Shown: piece after piece, positions 42,971-52,216 of the stretch
Layout: each line of letters starts with the position of its first letter
Position numbering within the stretch: the stretch's first letter is position 1
NCBI GenBank assembly: GCA_964386535.1
Contig: CAYLRY010000003.1
Location: 49,873-113,872, forward strand
DNA from: CAYLRY01 sp964386535
GTDB lineage: Bacteria > Chloroflexota > Dehalococcoidia > Dehalococcoidales > UBA3254
Length of the DNA stretch: 64,000 bases
Reading direction: 5' to 3'
Translations under genes and position numbers: made by a program
The notes under the pieces: model-generated
The model's database searches: none
What the model was told of the DNA's origin: nothing
Seen by the model: only the letters and a program-made list of their open reading frames with translations

Positions 42971-45658
42971 TTATTTTCCCCAGGAAAAAAGCCTGGGGAA
43001 AAATTGTTTACGCATTTCTTCCAGCATGAATAGAATCAGCCCAGCCCCAATTACAATTCCCCATTCCCTCATTCCTATGGGCGCTGTGTGGAAAGCTGTC
43101 TGGAGAAAAGGCACATAGACCAGGGCTACCTGCAATAGGGCTACCAAAGTTATCGAAGATACCAGGATCTTGTTTTTAAAGAACCCTATACGAAATACGG
43201 AATATTCATCGGAACGGGCACTAAAAGCCATGATCCAGATGAAGGTATTTAATGCACAAAAAGTCATCGTCTCCGCTGCCTCAATACTCATGCGCGGCTC
43301 CGCCCAGCGAAAGATTAATAATGAACCCACGCCGATAAAAAGAGCTATCACCAGAATTCTCAACAGTAAACCTGGATAAATCAGACCCGAACCGGGACGG
43401 CGGGGAGGCCTGGTTAATTCATCCCCCGCTTTGGGCTCAAATCCCAAAGGAATATCGCCGGCTGTATCGGTAGCCAGATTAACCCATAAGATCTGGACCG
43501 CTACCAGGGGAGATTGGCCCATGAACAGAACACTTAATATCAGAACCATTAACTCTCCAATATTGGTGCTCAACATGTAAAAAAGTACATTTCTGAGCCT
43601 GTTAAAAATAGCTCGGCCTTCATCCACAGCCGCCACCACTGAAGCAAAGTTATCATCCGCCAGTACCATATTGCTGGCTTCTTTAGCCACATCTGTGCCC
43701 GTAACACCCATAGCAATCCCGATATCGGCAGCCTTTAGTGCCGGGGCGTCATTAACCCCATCTCCCGTCATGGCTACCACATGTCCCAGGCTTTTAAAGG
43801 CCTTGACTATTCTTAATTTATGTAAAGGCTCGATGCGTGCAAAAACCGATATTCCTTCTATAGACGCGGTCAATTCCATATCACTCATTTGACCCAGCTC
43901 TGCTCCGGTAACTGATTTCCCGGGAGGCAAATCTAACTGGCGCGCAATCGATTCAGCGGTTACTTTATTATCACCGGTTATCATAACCACTTTAATGCCG
44001 GCCTGCTTACATTGCCTGACAGCGGTCCTGGCTTCTTCACGGGGAGGATCTTCCATGCCCGCTAATCCGGCAAAAACCAGTCCCTTACTGAACAGCTTTT
44101 CATCCAGTTTTAATGTTCCAGAAGGCAATTCCAGGTAAGCTAAAGCGATCACCCGTAAAGCATCACGGGCCATTTCATTTGAGGCTGATATTATTTTGGG
44201 GGTATCAGAGGGCTGCAAAGCGACCCATTGACCGCCGGCTGACCGGTACTTGCTGAATCCCAGAATTTTCTCCACAGATCCTTTGATATAAGCCATGGAT
44301 TTCCCATTTTCAGCATGTAGAGTGGCCATGTACTGTTTTTCGCTTTCAAAAGGTATCTCATCTAACCTGGGAAAAGTTTTTTCCAGATTTTCTTTATCCA
44401 AATTGGCCTTGGCGGCTGCAACTACAAGTGCGCCATCTGTGGGATCACCTATCACACTATGTTGCCCTTTAGAGGAAATTAACCGGGAATCGTTGCAGAG
44501 AGCCCCAATCTTTAAGAGCAGGTGCGTCCGCTCAATTTCCTCAGGTATTAGTTGGGCGTCATCTTTTCTGAACTGACCCCTGGGTTCATATCCCTCCCCG
44601 GTAACCTGAATAAAGTGGTCTCCGTCAAAAAGCCGGCGCACGGTCATCTGGTTCATCGTCAAGGTACCAGTTTTATCGGAACAGATAACGGTGGCCGAAC
44701 CCAGTGTCTCTACTGCCAGCAGTTTTCTTACAATAGCGTTACGGCGTGCCATAGCCCGCATGCCGATAGATAGCACCACAGTTAAAACCGCAGGCAGACC
44801 TTCCGGTATGGCAGATACAGCCGCAGCTATGGTCACTAAGAAAATGTCCATCCAGGCCATACCCTTTATAAGACCCATGAGCAACAGTAACGCCACAGCA
44901 CCCAGGAAAATAAATACCAGGTAGCGGCTTATCTGGTTAACATTTTTTTGCAGCGGAGTAGATTCCGGTTTAACTTCCTTAAGACCAGTGGCTATCTTAC
45001 CCATCTCAGTAGCCATACCGGTTTTTACCACCACGGCGGTGGCCCTGCCGTTGGTTACCACAGTTCCCATGAAAGCCATATTCAGGCGGTCCGCCACCAG
45101 AGCGTCAGCGGTTACCTCTGAGATCTGTTTTTCCACCGGCATGGACTCTCCGGTAAGTGTAGACTCATTTATTTTCAAGTTGGAAACCTCAAAAAGCCTG
45201 GCATCAGCGGGAATCCTGTCTCCGGCTTCCAGTTGAATAATATCTCCCGGTACCAGTTCCCTGGCAGCTTTCATTACCAGGTTATTATCTCGCTTAACCT
45301 TGGCTTTAGGTGAAGCCAGTTCCAGCAAAGCACGCATGGACTTTTCAGCCTGGGTTTCCTGAAAATAACCTATTACGGCATTAAGGATGAGAATACCTAA
45401 CACTACGAAACCATCTGTGATATGTCCAACTATAAAAGAGACCGCTGCGGCGATAACCAGCACATAAATCAAGGGGCTCCTGAACTGGTTCAAAAAAACT
45501 ATGACAGATGAGGCTTTCTTTTTTGTCTCCAGTTCATTTTGACCGTACTTGAGAAGCCTTTTCCCAGCTTCATCTTCACTTAACCCGGAAGGGCTGGAAT
45601 CCAGCCCCTTTAAAACTGCGTCTACAGGCAGACCATGCCAATTTTCCATATCAGTCAT
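42971..45658 (-). CDS. P2-type cation-transporting ATPase (Ca2+-ATPase-like)
   Basis: The 895-residue protein has ten membrane segments. The phosphorylation loop is CSDKTGTLTMNQMTV. The actuator motif is LTGESMPVEK. The TM4 motif is AAVSAIPEGLPAVLTVVLSIGMRAMARRNAIVRKLLAVETLG, whose PEGLP is characteristic of P2-type Ca2+- or Na+-class pumps. The hinge motif is GDGVNDAPALKAADIGIAMG. The N-terminal cation-ATPase domain is present (WHGLPVDAVLKGLDSSPSGLSEDEA). It likely exports Ca2+ or another cation; the ion cannot be fixed from motifs alone. M1 or M4 may be the start. Confidence 0.92.
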   Translation of the reverse strand: MTDMENWHGLPVDAVLKGLDSSPSGLSEDEAGKRLLKYGQNELETKKKASSVIVFLNQFRSPLIYVLVIAAAVSFIVGHITDGFVVLGILILNAVIGYFQETQAEKSMRALLELASPKAKVKRDNNLVMKAARELVPGDIIQLEAGDRIPADARLFEVSNLKINESTLTGESMPVEKQISEVTADALVADRLNMAFMGTVVTNGRATAVVVKTGMATEMGKIATGLKEVKPESTPLQKNVNQISRYLVFIFLGAVALLLLMGLIKGMAWMDIFLVTIAAAVSAIPEGLPAVLTVVLSIGMRAMARRNAIVRKLLAVETLGSATVICSDKTGTLTMNQMTVRRLFDGDHFIQVTGEGYEPRGQFRKDDAQLIPEEIERTHLLLKIGALCNDSRLISSKGQHSVIGDPTDGALVVAAAKANLDKENLEKTFPRLDEIPFESEKQYMATLHAENGKSMAYIKGSVEKILGFSKYRSAGGQWVALQPSDTPKIISASNEMARDALRVIALAYLELPSGTLKLDEKLFSKGLVFAGLAGMEDPPREEARTAVRQCKQAGIKVVMITGDNKVTAESIARQLDLPPGKSVTGAELGQMSDMELTASIEGISVFARIEPLHKLRIVKAFKSLGHVVAMTGDGVNDAPALKAADIGIAMGVTGTDVAKEASNMVLADDNFASVVAAVDEGRAIFNRLRNVLFYMLSTNIGELMVLILSVLFMGQSPLVAVQILWVNLATDTAGDIPLGFEPKAGDELTRPPRRPGSGLIYPGLLLRILVIALFIGVGSLLIFRWAEPRMSIEAAETMTFCALNTFIWIMAFSARSDEYSVFRIGFFKNKILVSSITLVALLQVALVYVPFLQTAFHTAPIGMREWGIVIGAGLILFMLEEMRKQFFPRLFSWGK

Positions 45659-46100
45659 TCCTTTAAACTTCAGGCCGGTAACCAGTAGCTGGATATCCGA
45701 ACCTGTTCTTCAAGTAACATATTACCATGGAATCATTCCCTCTGATCAGTAAGCTGGCGGTTCATTTGTCTGGGTACTGAACCCGATGTGGTATTTTACA
45801 CGGCACTCTATTAGCCAGAATCACCTTTCCCGGATGTGAGGGGCAGGTTCACCTGCCCGTTTTTATACACCGAAGTGAACGGTAAAAGAAATGAAGTTGA
45901 GGAAAAAGCCAGAGTAGAGGAACGGCTCATGTTCCGCCAAAAATACCATAAATAAGCATGCTTTTTCTGTACAACTTTATCGAAAACACTCAGGCTCGCT
46001 TAGCCTTACCAGATGGTGATTTGGGGAATGACTCAGAATGCCAGCCGAATTGGGCAAATTCCACTTCAATCAAAAGACCCTGGATAATTTTTAATATATG
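45659..46100. other. Intergenic stretch of about 0.4 kb with a stand-alone terminator
   Basis: No supported gene. It contains the plus-strand terminator at 45841. A short frame near 45895-45957 with an EVEEKARVEERL-like helical stretch ends in TAA; it looks like a fragment and has no clear start. Confidence 0.4.
45841..45869 (+). terminator. Rho-independent terminator on the plus strand without an obvious upstream gene
   Basis: GGGCAGGT-tc-ACCTGCCC is followed by GTTTTTAT. The nearest upstream gene is on the opposite strand, so the transcript it ends, if any, starts within 45659-45840 or reads antisense. Confidence 0.7.
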
Positions 46101-46991
46101 TTATGGCAGGCCTTTCCTTACCGTAACCTCTTTCCCGATGTTAATTACCATCAGGTCCTCGCCCACCTCCAGCGGGCCCGAATAAGTCTTACGAGCAGGT
46201 GAGATCACATCACTGGCTGTGGCGTTTACCGGGATAATATGGGTAAAGACCCCCAGCCTGGGGCTGATCCGTGAAAATAATTCTCCCGCCTGTTCGGCGG
46301 TGGTATGATGGGCAACCACCCTATCCATGGCTTCCGGGTTTATTGAAGATCGGGACTTTACCAGGCCTGCCACCAGGACTTCATGTATAACCACGTCCGC
46401 GCCGCGAGCCCGCGAAATGAGCGGCTCTGAATAACGTGTATCACCGGAGAGTACCACAGAGCGCCCTTGATAATCGATACGGTATCCGAAGGAAGGCTGA
46501 ATGGGGAAATGGTCCACCAGAAAAGCGGTGACTCTTACCCCATTATGCTCGTAAACTATACCCTCTTCTATATCCTCCGCTAAAACAACGACCCCCTGAG
46601 GAGGAAGACGGTCATCATAAAGACGGATGCGGATATCATAATCAAAAGCCCTGTCCAGATACGACATCATTTCACGAGTCCCCCGGGGTCCCCGGACGTG
46701 CAGAGGCGAATCAGGCCGCCCGTTCAACCACCCGGTCAACCACAGATCTGGCAGCCCTACTGTATGATCTGAATGTAGATGTGTCAGGAAAATTTGACGT
46801 ACATGTTTTACAGGAGGCTGGAGTTGATTAAGCCGTTGCAGTGCTCCGCGGCCGGCATCAAATAATAAGGTTTCTCCGCCTGCCTCAACCAGAGTACTGG
46901 GACCGAACCGGTTCATTACCGGTGTGGGAGCCCCTGTCCCCAGTAGCGTTACCCTGATTTCAGCCTCGTTGCTGATAACATTGTTTTCCAC
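46101..46991 (-). CDS. MBL-fold hydrolase (RNase Z / phosphodiesterase-like)
   Basis: The 296-residue protein has RVTLLGTGAPTPVMNRFGPSTLVEAGGETLLFDAGRGALQRL, then the metal motif THLHSDHTVGLPDLWLTGW, a later SVVLSGDTRY and a C-terminal THIIP. The spacing fits the RNase Z/arylsulfatase-type branch of metallo-beta-lactamase-fold enzymes. The substrate could be tRNA 3' ends or a phosphodiester or lactone; the motifs do not decide. It is transcribed alone on the minus strand. Confidence 0.85.
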   Translation of the reverse strand: MENNVISNEAEIRVTLLGTGAPTPVMNRFGPSTLVEAGGETLLFDAGRGALQRLNQLQPPVKHVRQIFLTHLHSDHTVGLPDLWLTGWLNGRPDSPLHVRGPRGTREMMSYLDRAFDYDIRIRLYDDRLPPQGVVVLAEDIEEGIVYEHNGVRVTAFLVDHFPIQPSFGYRIDYQGRSVVLSGDTRYSEPLISRARGADVVIHEVLVAGLVKSRSSINPEAMDRVVAHHTTAEQAGELFSRISPRLGVFTHIIPVNATASDVISPARKTYSGPLEVGEDLMVINIGKEVTVRKGLP

Positions 46992-47130
46992 CTTACCGCT
47001 CCTTTTTTGTTTTCATTCAGGTCCGAAAACCGGAATTTGTGTATATACTGCTCAGGATATAAATTTATCAGACACCCTGATATTATTAAGATTATATTTA
47101 TATTATTATTCTGGGAAAAGCTAAGATTAA

Positions 47131-47892
47131 TTACCAGATACCCGGGATGAGGACTTTACGCTCAACCGGATAGTCCGGGAAATGCTCTAAATACCATTTC
47201 TGATGAGAACGGGCTCGTGGTATCAGGTTAGCTGCTGTCCAGACGGCAAAAGCTGCGCCAGCCGGAGACCAGGTCATGATAGCCCATCCTGCCCAAATTA
47301 CTATTTCGCCAAAATAATTGGGGCATGAAACCCAGCGAAAAAAACCACCATAAGGTATTTTATAGGCAGTTTCACCAACCTGACGCAGGCTGCGCAGTAT
47401 CAAATCCGAGTAACGGTTGATCACAAAACCTGTGGCAAAAAGAATCAGTCCGGTGATAAACCTGGGATCTTTTATCCAAGAGTTTTCATAACCCCCAGAA
47501 AAATTGAAAAGATACCGGCTGTTAATGTAAGCATTGGCGCCGTTGAACACCAGCCCCATAATTATGACCGTTAATGTCATCCTGGGAGCGCTGCTGCGAA
47601 TGGTAAACGGGAAGATAAAAGCCCGATGTATGTAATGGAGTTCCCATAAAATCAGGAAAACCAGTGAAATCCCGCTTTTGTTATATGGCCCGGTTACGTA
47701 AAAGGCCAGGAATACAAGCGGTGCTGCGGATTCCATAATGATCCAGCTCAACCTGTCGTTTATCGCCGGACCCCAACCCCGGCGAACATGGCGGCCGTAA
47801 GGCGCCGAGTAAAAGAATAAAGCGACAAAGACTACGGCTGCCAGTGAGAACCAGATAATTATCAGGAGGTTATAGATTCTGATTTCATTCAT
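47131..47892 (-). CDS. 3-oxo-5-alpha-steroid 4-dehydrogenase-like membrane protein
   Basis: The 253-residue protein has about six membrane segments and the C-terminal block of the steroid 5-alpha-reductase family: AYKIPYGGFFRWVSCPNYFGEIVIWAGWAIMTW, then AANLIPRARSHQKWYLEHFPDYPVERKVLIP. The conserved Asn-Tyr-Glu of NYFGE are the NADPH/substrate-contacting residues of the family. In bacteria such proteins may reduce enones of lipids or steroids, or act as methyltransferase-like relatives. Substrate unknown. Confidence 0.87.
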   Translation of the reverse strand: MNEIRIYNLLIIIWFSLAAVVFVALFFYSAPYGRHVRRGWGPAINDRLSWIIMESAAPLVFLAFYVTGPYNKSGISLVFLILWELHYIHRAFIFPFTIRSSAPRMTLTVIIMGLVFNGANAYINSRYLFNFSGGYENSWIKDPRFITGLILFATGFVINRYSDLILRSLRQVGETAYKIPYGGFFRWVSCPNYFGEIVIWAGWAIMTWSPAGAAFAVWTAANLIPRARSHQKWYLEHFPDYPVERKVLIPGIW

Positions 47893-47940
47893 AGAAGAAC
47901 ATAATTTCCGGCAGCCCCCCAGTGCTGCCGGAAATTCAGG

Positions 47941-48825
47941 TTATTTAGCAACTTTCCTATCATCCAGGTTAGTCCCTGAGTAACTGGATGTGAGAAAGGC
48001 TTCCAGACAGTATATCGGTTTGTTTATTTTCTTAAAGTTGAGAGGGCAATGATAAACCCCTGGCGGGATGGCTACTATGGTGGGACCGGTAATAACATGT
48101 TTTTCGCGCTCTTCCCCAAAAGAAAGTTCCACCTCCGCGTCAAACTCCTTCATATCCATAGGATTGGATCCGAAGAAATAAAAGAATTCTGTGAACTCAT
48201 GTTTATGGGTTACATCATGGAACATATAGGGTTTTCTCACTAGGGTTATCCCCAGGCTCAATTTGGCCGCCGCCGGTACCAGATTGTCCGGTACTTTACT
48301 TAATGAGATCCCTTCACCACCCCATTTATTGGCTGATACAACGTCCTTGATTACGTACCTTTTATAGTTAGTTTCCGGTATTCTAATCTCCACAGATTCC
48401 TTTTCTTCTTCCAGTTTTATTTCAGTACGTTTGGTGGCCATAAAAGCCTCCAGGCAGTATATCGGCTGCTGGATTTTAGCGAAATTCAGGGGACAATGGT
48501 AGACCATGGGAGCCATAATGGCGATCGCAGGGCTGTTAATCAATTGCTTTTCACGCTCTTCTCCGAAGGAATATTCTACCTCTGCCTCAAAATCATTCAT
48601 GCAGGGGCCTGAGCCAAAGAAAAAGAAGTATTCGGTGAAGGTGTGCCTGTGGACGGGTTCATGGAACATATAGGCGTTTCGCACGGCAGTGATCCCCAGT
48701 GTCATCTTGGCTTCCGCCGGAACGATGCCGTCTGGTATTTTACTCAGGGAAATGCCCTGGCCGCCCCATTTATTATCTGCCACCACGTCAGTGATAAAAT
48801 AACGGGCATACTTCATATCAGTCAT
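47941..48825 (-). CDS. Two-domain cupin-like protein with internal duplication
   Basis: The 294-residue protein consists of two copies of one domain of about 130 residues. Each copy has the segments KWGGxGISLSK, a GITxVRxxYMFH block, a HxFTExFxFFGS block, SFGEEREK, VYHCPLNF and PIYCLEAF. Copy 1 covers about residues 5-135 and copy 2 about 150-285. The paired His and Glu residues suggest cupin-type metal binding. The function is not known. AAGGAGG lies ten bases before the ATG. Confidence 0.75.
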   Translation of the reverse strand: MTDMKYARYFITDVVADNKWGGQGISLSKIPDGIVPAEAKMTLGITAVRNAYMFHEPVHRHTFTEYFFFFGSGPCMNDFEAEVEYSFGEEREKQLINSPAIAIMAPMVYHCPLNFAKIQQPIYCLEAFMATKRTEIKLEEEKESVEIRIPETNYKRYVIKDVVSANKWGGEGISLSKVPDNLVPAAAKLSLGITLVRKPYMFHDVTHKHEFTEFFYFFGSNPMDMKEFDAEVELSFGEEREKHVITGPTIVAIPPGVYHCPLNFKKINKPIYCLEAFLTSSYSGTNLDDRKVAK

Positions 48826-49034
48826 TACCTGTCAACCTCCTTTTTCTAAATTATTATGAAAATTATTGAATACAAACCAGCCAGGGAAATAGCCGGGTCT
48901 GTGGATATCACAATAAGGGATTTCAGGAAGGGTGTCAATAGCATTATTCCGGGTGGTTTTGAGGAGTACCGCTTTAAGTGCCGTAAACCGCCAACCCCCC
49001 GAAGATGATAATACAGATGGCCTGATAAAGAAAA

Positions 49035-49151
49035 TTATTCTACCCGAATAACACCTGCCGGAAAAAAACGGGCGCGGCTTAAGACAAAAATAACCACCAA
49101 TACCAGGCAGATGCTGGAGAGCAGTTCAGTACACATATCAAACATGGACAT
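49035..49151 (-). CDS. Possible 38-residue single-span membrane peptide
   Basis: ATG at 49151 opens a 38-codon frame, MSMFDMCTELLSSICLVLVVIFVLSRARFFPAG and a short tail. It has one strong hydrophobic helix followed by basic residues. The start lies ten bases after the stop of the interrupted frame at 49162, as in a small operon. No homology can be claimed. It may be chance. Confidence 0.3.
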   Translation of the reverse strand: MSMFDMCTELLSSICLVLVVIFVLSRARFFPAGVIRVE

Positions 49152-49161
49152 CAATTTACCT

Positions 49162-49299
49162 TTACGCTTCCTCAGTGGTCATAAGGTAGTAAAGATAGGC
49201 AAAGACGGTGCTCAGGATCCACAGCGGATGCCAGCCAGTCTGAAGCCAGTCCTAAAAATCATCATACTTTTGCCCGGGGTCGTTTTTATCTATTCTCAT
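49162..49299 (-). pseudogene. Possible small membrane protein interrupted by an in-frame TAG
   Basis: ATG 49299 follows AAGGGAAG and encodes MRIDKNDPGQKYDDF, then TAG (49252-49254), then DWLQTGWHPLWILSTVFAYLYYLMTTEEA and a stop. A charged head, one membrane helix and an acidic end look like a real small subunit. The TAG makes it a pseudogene, or a suppressed amber codon, or the reading is chance. Confidence 0.3.
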
Positions 49300-50250
49300 A
49301 AGCTTCCCTTGATATTATGTATAACGATATTTTTTTACATGTCCAATCCAAAAAACCAAGTCCGGATGTCTTCCAACTCTACAAGAGGAAAAAGTGACCA
49401 GGTCTACTCGTATGAGCCTCTTCCATACTGGCCAAATAAGCAACAAATACGAAGGCACCGGTTCTAAGAGGGAAATCCCCCTTGATCTCTCCCTGGTTAA
49501 GAAAAGGTCCATGGGCACGCTCTTTGCCAAAGCTAAGCATACCCCATAACTTCGCTGGACACAAGAAATATGATTTGAAAACATGCTGTAAATTTGCATA
49601 GCTTTAGAATTGTAATCAGGTAAAATCTTACATTAATTATCTCATACCATGCCAAATTATTATTTAAAGATTTCGTTAAGTGATTTCAATTTATAATACT
49701 CATTTTTTCCTCCACTAAAGACAATGTGGATATTTCAATGATACACAGGCAGGAATCTACCCCTTTCCTGTTCTCGACTATTTACCAGCTCGAAGCGTGC
49801 GAAATACCCCAGTTTTCTCCGGGACTACAGTATCCCTGAGCCTGTTTTCAATATGTATTTGGCTCCAGTGCAAAAAGGTCTTAATACTGAATTTTTAGCA
49901 AATTTTCGAAGCTAACTTTCCAAATAAAACGTTCAAATACTACCTTTTTGCAGCATAATCATATTTGTAAATAGTGGAACAAAAGTGTAGAGTTGAAAGA
50001 CTGGTTCAATTGCGATTTTTCATAGTTTTTGCCGTTAATACCTTTTTACACCCTTATGCCTTCTAGCAAATAGACCAGATGCAATATAGTCAATTATAAA
50101 CCGTTTAAAGTAATTCCTCCCGGGAAGTAATAGCACAATTTCCCGGAATTCCGTCTGATGCATCAGGATATACCAGTTATACGCCGATCCACTAAGATAA
50201 ACCGGTTCATCTCCATAAATTATAATGGAAGAATTGAGAAGGAGGTACAT

Positions 50251-50442
50251 ATGGGATATAGTTCGATGAAGATTTCCGAAAACAGGGAGTACATTGAATC
50301 TGATCGCTGGAGGTGTAATAAAAGTCCGAGCGGAGCCCACCACTGGATCATCCACAGTCAGGAAATGACTTGCAAATATTGTGACTTAAGCAAACAGATT
50401 AATTCAGCCAGCTCTGCATGGCCTAAAACTGAGACCAGGTGA
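50251..50442 (+). CDS. Small Cys/His protein, 63 residues
   Basis: A very good ribosome site (AAGGAGG) precedes ATG 50251. The product contains WRCNKSPSGAHHW and, thirteen residues later, TCKYC. The Cys/His spacing (C, HH, CxxC) could form a small zinc site. The rest is polar. It is probably a genuine small gene, since the start signal is strong. No function can be assigned. It is isolated in a gene-poor region. Confidence 0.6.
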   Translation: MGYSSMKISENREYIESDRWRCNKSPSGAHHWIIHSQEMTCKYCDLSKQINSASSAWPKTETR

Positions 50443-50648
50443 AACGTTCAATAATATCCAGAACAGGCAAATACCCGCCTTGTCTAATATGAAGCAATAT
50501 CACCTCTAAAAATATTGAAAATAGCGAATTATTACCCTTAATATCCATTTCTGTACTTTAAAATGGAAGACGAAAAAGTTTGTTTTCAAATCCTTAATTG
50601 CCGTTTAATTGCCTTAAATTGGATAAAAAATCATATAAGATAGTAATT

Positions 50649-50975
50649 ATGTCACTGGAGTATATGATGAAGAAAAAGGAAGAGGACTCAGCCGAAGAGA
50701 ATACACGGAAAGAGAAGTTTAAAGCTGAGGAAGCCAAGTTACTGGTCAAAGAACAGGCAAGGACCCAGGCCTATTTAGCTAAAGAGCATGAAATTGAAAA
50801 GGCGCAAAAAATCAAGGAAACCCAGAGGGCAAAAAACCTTGCAGATGAAGAGATACGTGAGCTGGCCAAGGAAAAAGCCCGGAAGGAAGCTTACCTGGCC
50901 AGGGAGAAAATAATAGCTGCTGAACAGGAAGCCAGAAGGTTAAAAAATACAAAAATCAACCAGATTAAGCTGTAA
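50649..50975 (+). CDS. Small, highly charged coiled-coil protein
   Basis: From ATG 50649 the product is 108 residues, almost all Lys, Glu, Ala, Arg and Gln, and would form one long amphipathic helix. Two copies of a 16-residue pattern are visible, KEQARTQAYLAKEHEI and KEKARKEAYLAREKII, about 50 residues apart. No ribosome site is strong; a start at the Met five residues later is equally possible. Such proteins often bind nucleic acid or membranes, but I assign no role. Composition bias makes homology calls unreliable. Confidence 0.55.
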   Translation: MSLEYMMKKKEEDSAEENTRKEKFKAEEAKLLVKEQARTQAYLAKEHEIEKAQKIKETQRAKNLADEEIRELAKEKARKEAYLAREKIIAAEQEARRLKNTKINQIKL

Positions 50976-51092
50976 AAAAGGATTGGCTTCTGCTCAAAAT
51001 ATCAGGGACCTATTTCACTGGTATTCAAGGCCTGATTTTACAACTATCAGATAAGGATAAACCGATATCATTACATTGACCGGGTAAGCTGT

Positions 51093-51122
51093 TTGTGGCG
51101 GAGAGCTGTAAAATGTTATAAT
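51093..51122 (+). promoter_or_regulatory. Probable promoter upstream of the alpha/beta hydrolase
   Basis: TTGTGG, an 18-bp spacer and TATAAT. It lies upstream of the terminator hairpin at 51166. Confidence 0.45.
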
Positions 51123-51165
51123 TAAACAGTTGTGTTGGCGGGTGGAGGAATAGGAATTGCTCGTT

Positions 51166-51199
51166 AAAGCCCTCGCTGTATCAGGCGAGGGCTTTTTTT
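51166..51199 (+). terminator. Terminator hairpin in the leader of the hydrolase gene (possible attenuator)
   Basis: AAAGCCCTCGC / GCGAGGGCTTT with an eight-base loop is followed by seven T's. It sits between the probable promoter and the start codon at 51222. It could end the upstream small gene's transcript or attenuate the hydrolase transcript. Confidence 0.85.
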
Positions 51200-51221
51200 G
51201 GGTGAAAAAGGATGAGATTAT

Positions 51222-52010
51222 TTGAAAAATACTTTGCATAGCGCCAGGATCAGAGTCGACGATCTGGATGTTCATTACCTGACCGGCGGCCAAGGCGATC
51301 CCCTATTGGTAGTCCACGGTGGTACCGGAGGAGCACGGGACTGGCTTTTAAATATGGAGCAATTGACTGATAAATATACTGTTTATGTGCCGGACATGCC
51401 CGGCTTCGGTCTGACTGAACCGCTTGCAGGTGATTATCATGTCCCGCAGGCAACTGACTTTCTTGAAGGATTTACTGGAAAACTGGGGCTAAGCCGTTTT
51501 CATCTTTTGGGTCATTCTTTCGGCGGCAGCATTGCACTTAATTATGCCCTAACATTTCCGTACCAGATTACCAAACTAGTTTTGGTCAGTAGTCTGGGAC
51601 TGGGCAAAGAAATTGCTTTCTGGATTCGCTGGACCGCCAATAAGCCGGTGTGCCGCTATTTTGGCAGATCGGCGCTCGGATTGTTGAAGGCCATAAAATG
51701 GCTGATCAAGCACCTTTTTTTACCCCTGGATTTTAATTTACCCTTTTCTGAAACCAGTCTGTCTCTGGGAAGCAGTGTGACCGGCTTCCGTGTTCAAAAC
51801 AACAACACTGCAGGCAGGCTTTCCGAGCTGGCGATGCCGACGCTGGTAGTATGGGGCGCACGTGATCCCGTCGTGCCTTTCCGGCAGGCTTATGCCGCCG
51901 GACAGATCATCCCCAATTGCCAGGTCAGGGTCTTCGAAGGCAGCGGGCACAGCGTGTATCGAGAAAGATTGGATGAATTCAGCGAGATCTTGCGCAGTTT
52001 TTTAGGTTAG
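51222..52010 (+). CDS. Alpha/beta-hydrolase fold enzyme
   Basis: The 262-residue protein has the oxyanion-hole segment LLVVHGGTGGARDW, the nucleophile elbow GHSFGGS at about residue 98, an Asp candidate in VVWGARDPVVPFRQA and the His in GSGHSVYRERLDEF. This is a complete Ser-Asp-His triad. A small cap of about 60 residues lies between residues 130 and 190. Relatives include meta-cleavage-product hydrolases, haloperoxidases and esterases; the substrate is open. The TTG start has AAGGATGAG upstream. Confidence 0.88.
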   Translation: MKNTLHSARIRVDDLDVHYLTGGQGDPLLVVHGGTGGARDWLLNMEQLTDKYTVYVPDMPGFGLTEPLAGDYHVPQATDFLEGFTGKLGLSRFHLLGHSFGGSIALNYALTFPYQITKLVLVSSLGLGKEIAFWIRWTANKPVCRYFGRSALGLLKAIKWLIKHLFLPLDFNLPFSETSLSLGSSVTGFRVQNNNTAGRLSELAMPTLVVWGARDPVVPFRQAYAAGQIIPNCQVRVFEGSGHSVYRERLDEFSEILRSFLG

Positions 52011-52216
52011 TCTTTTAATCTTAAGCCCGGCAGGCTAATACATTTACTCAAAGTATTTAGGTGAAGATATTTTCCTTATTCATCAGAAGAGGAATTGTGA
52101 AAACCGGCTGTTATGCAGGTGTCCCGCAGATTGCTTCTTTGAACAACTATTAAGCTTTACAAAACAAATCTCCCGCTGTATTCTAAAATCGTAAATAAGC
52201 AGAACAGGAGAAACAA

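Larger units (their letters stand above)
48826..50250. other. Gene-poor stretch of about 1.4 kb
   Basis: No full-length gene is supported. A 50-codon frame on the plus strand at 48856-49008 (starting MKIIEYKPAREIAGS) is open but has no ribosome site. Two tiny minus-strand membrane frames are listed separately. The 49600-50200 part is AT-rich with no feature I can name. The stretch looks like decaying sequence. Confidence 0.4.

Noticed and set aside
49111..49467. 118-codon plus-strand open frame and overlapping minus-strand frames in the gene-poor region
   Set aside because: No start signals and mixed composition. The minus-strand stretch near 49450-49530 shares a PFLNQG-like segment with the sequence at 17440-17480, but it is too short and degenerate to name.
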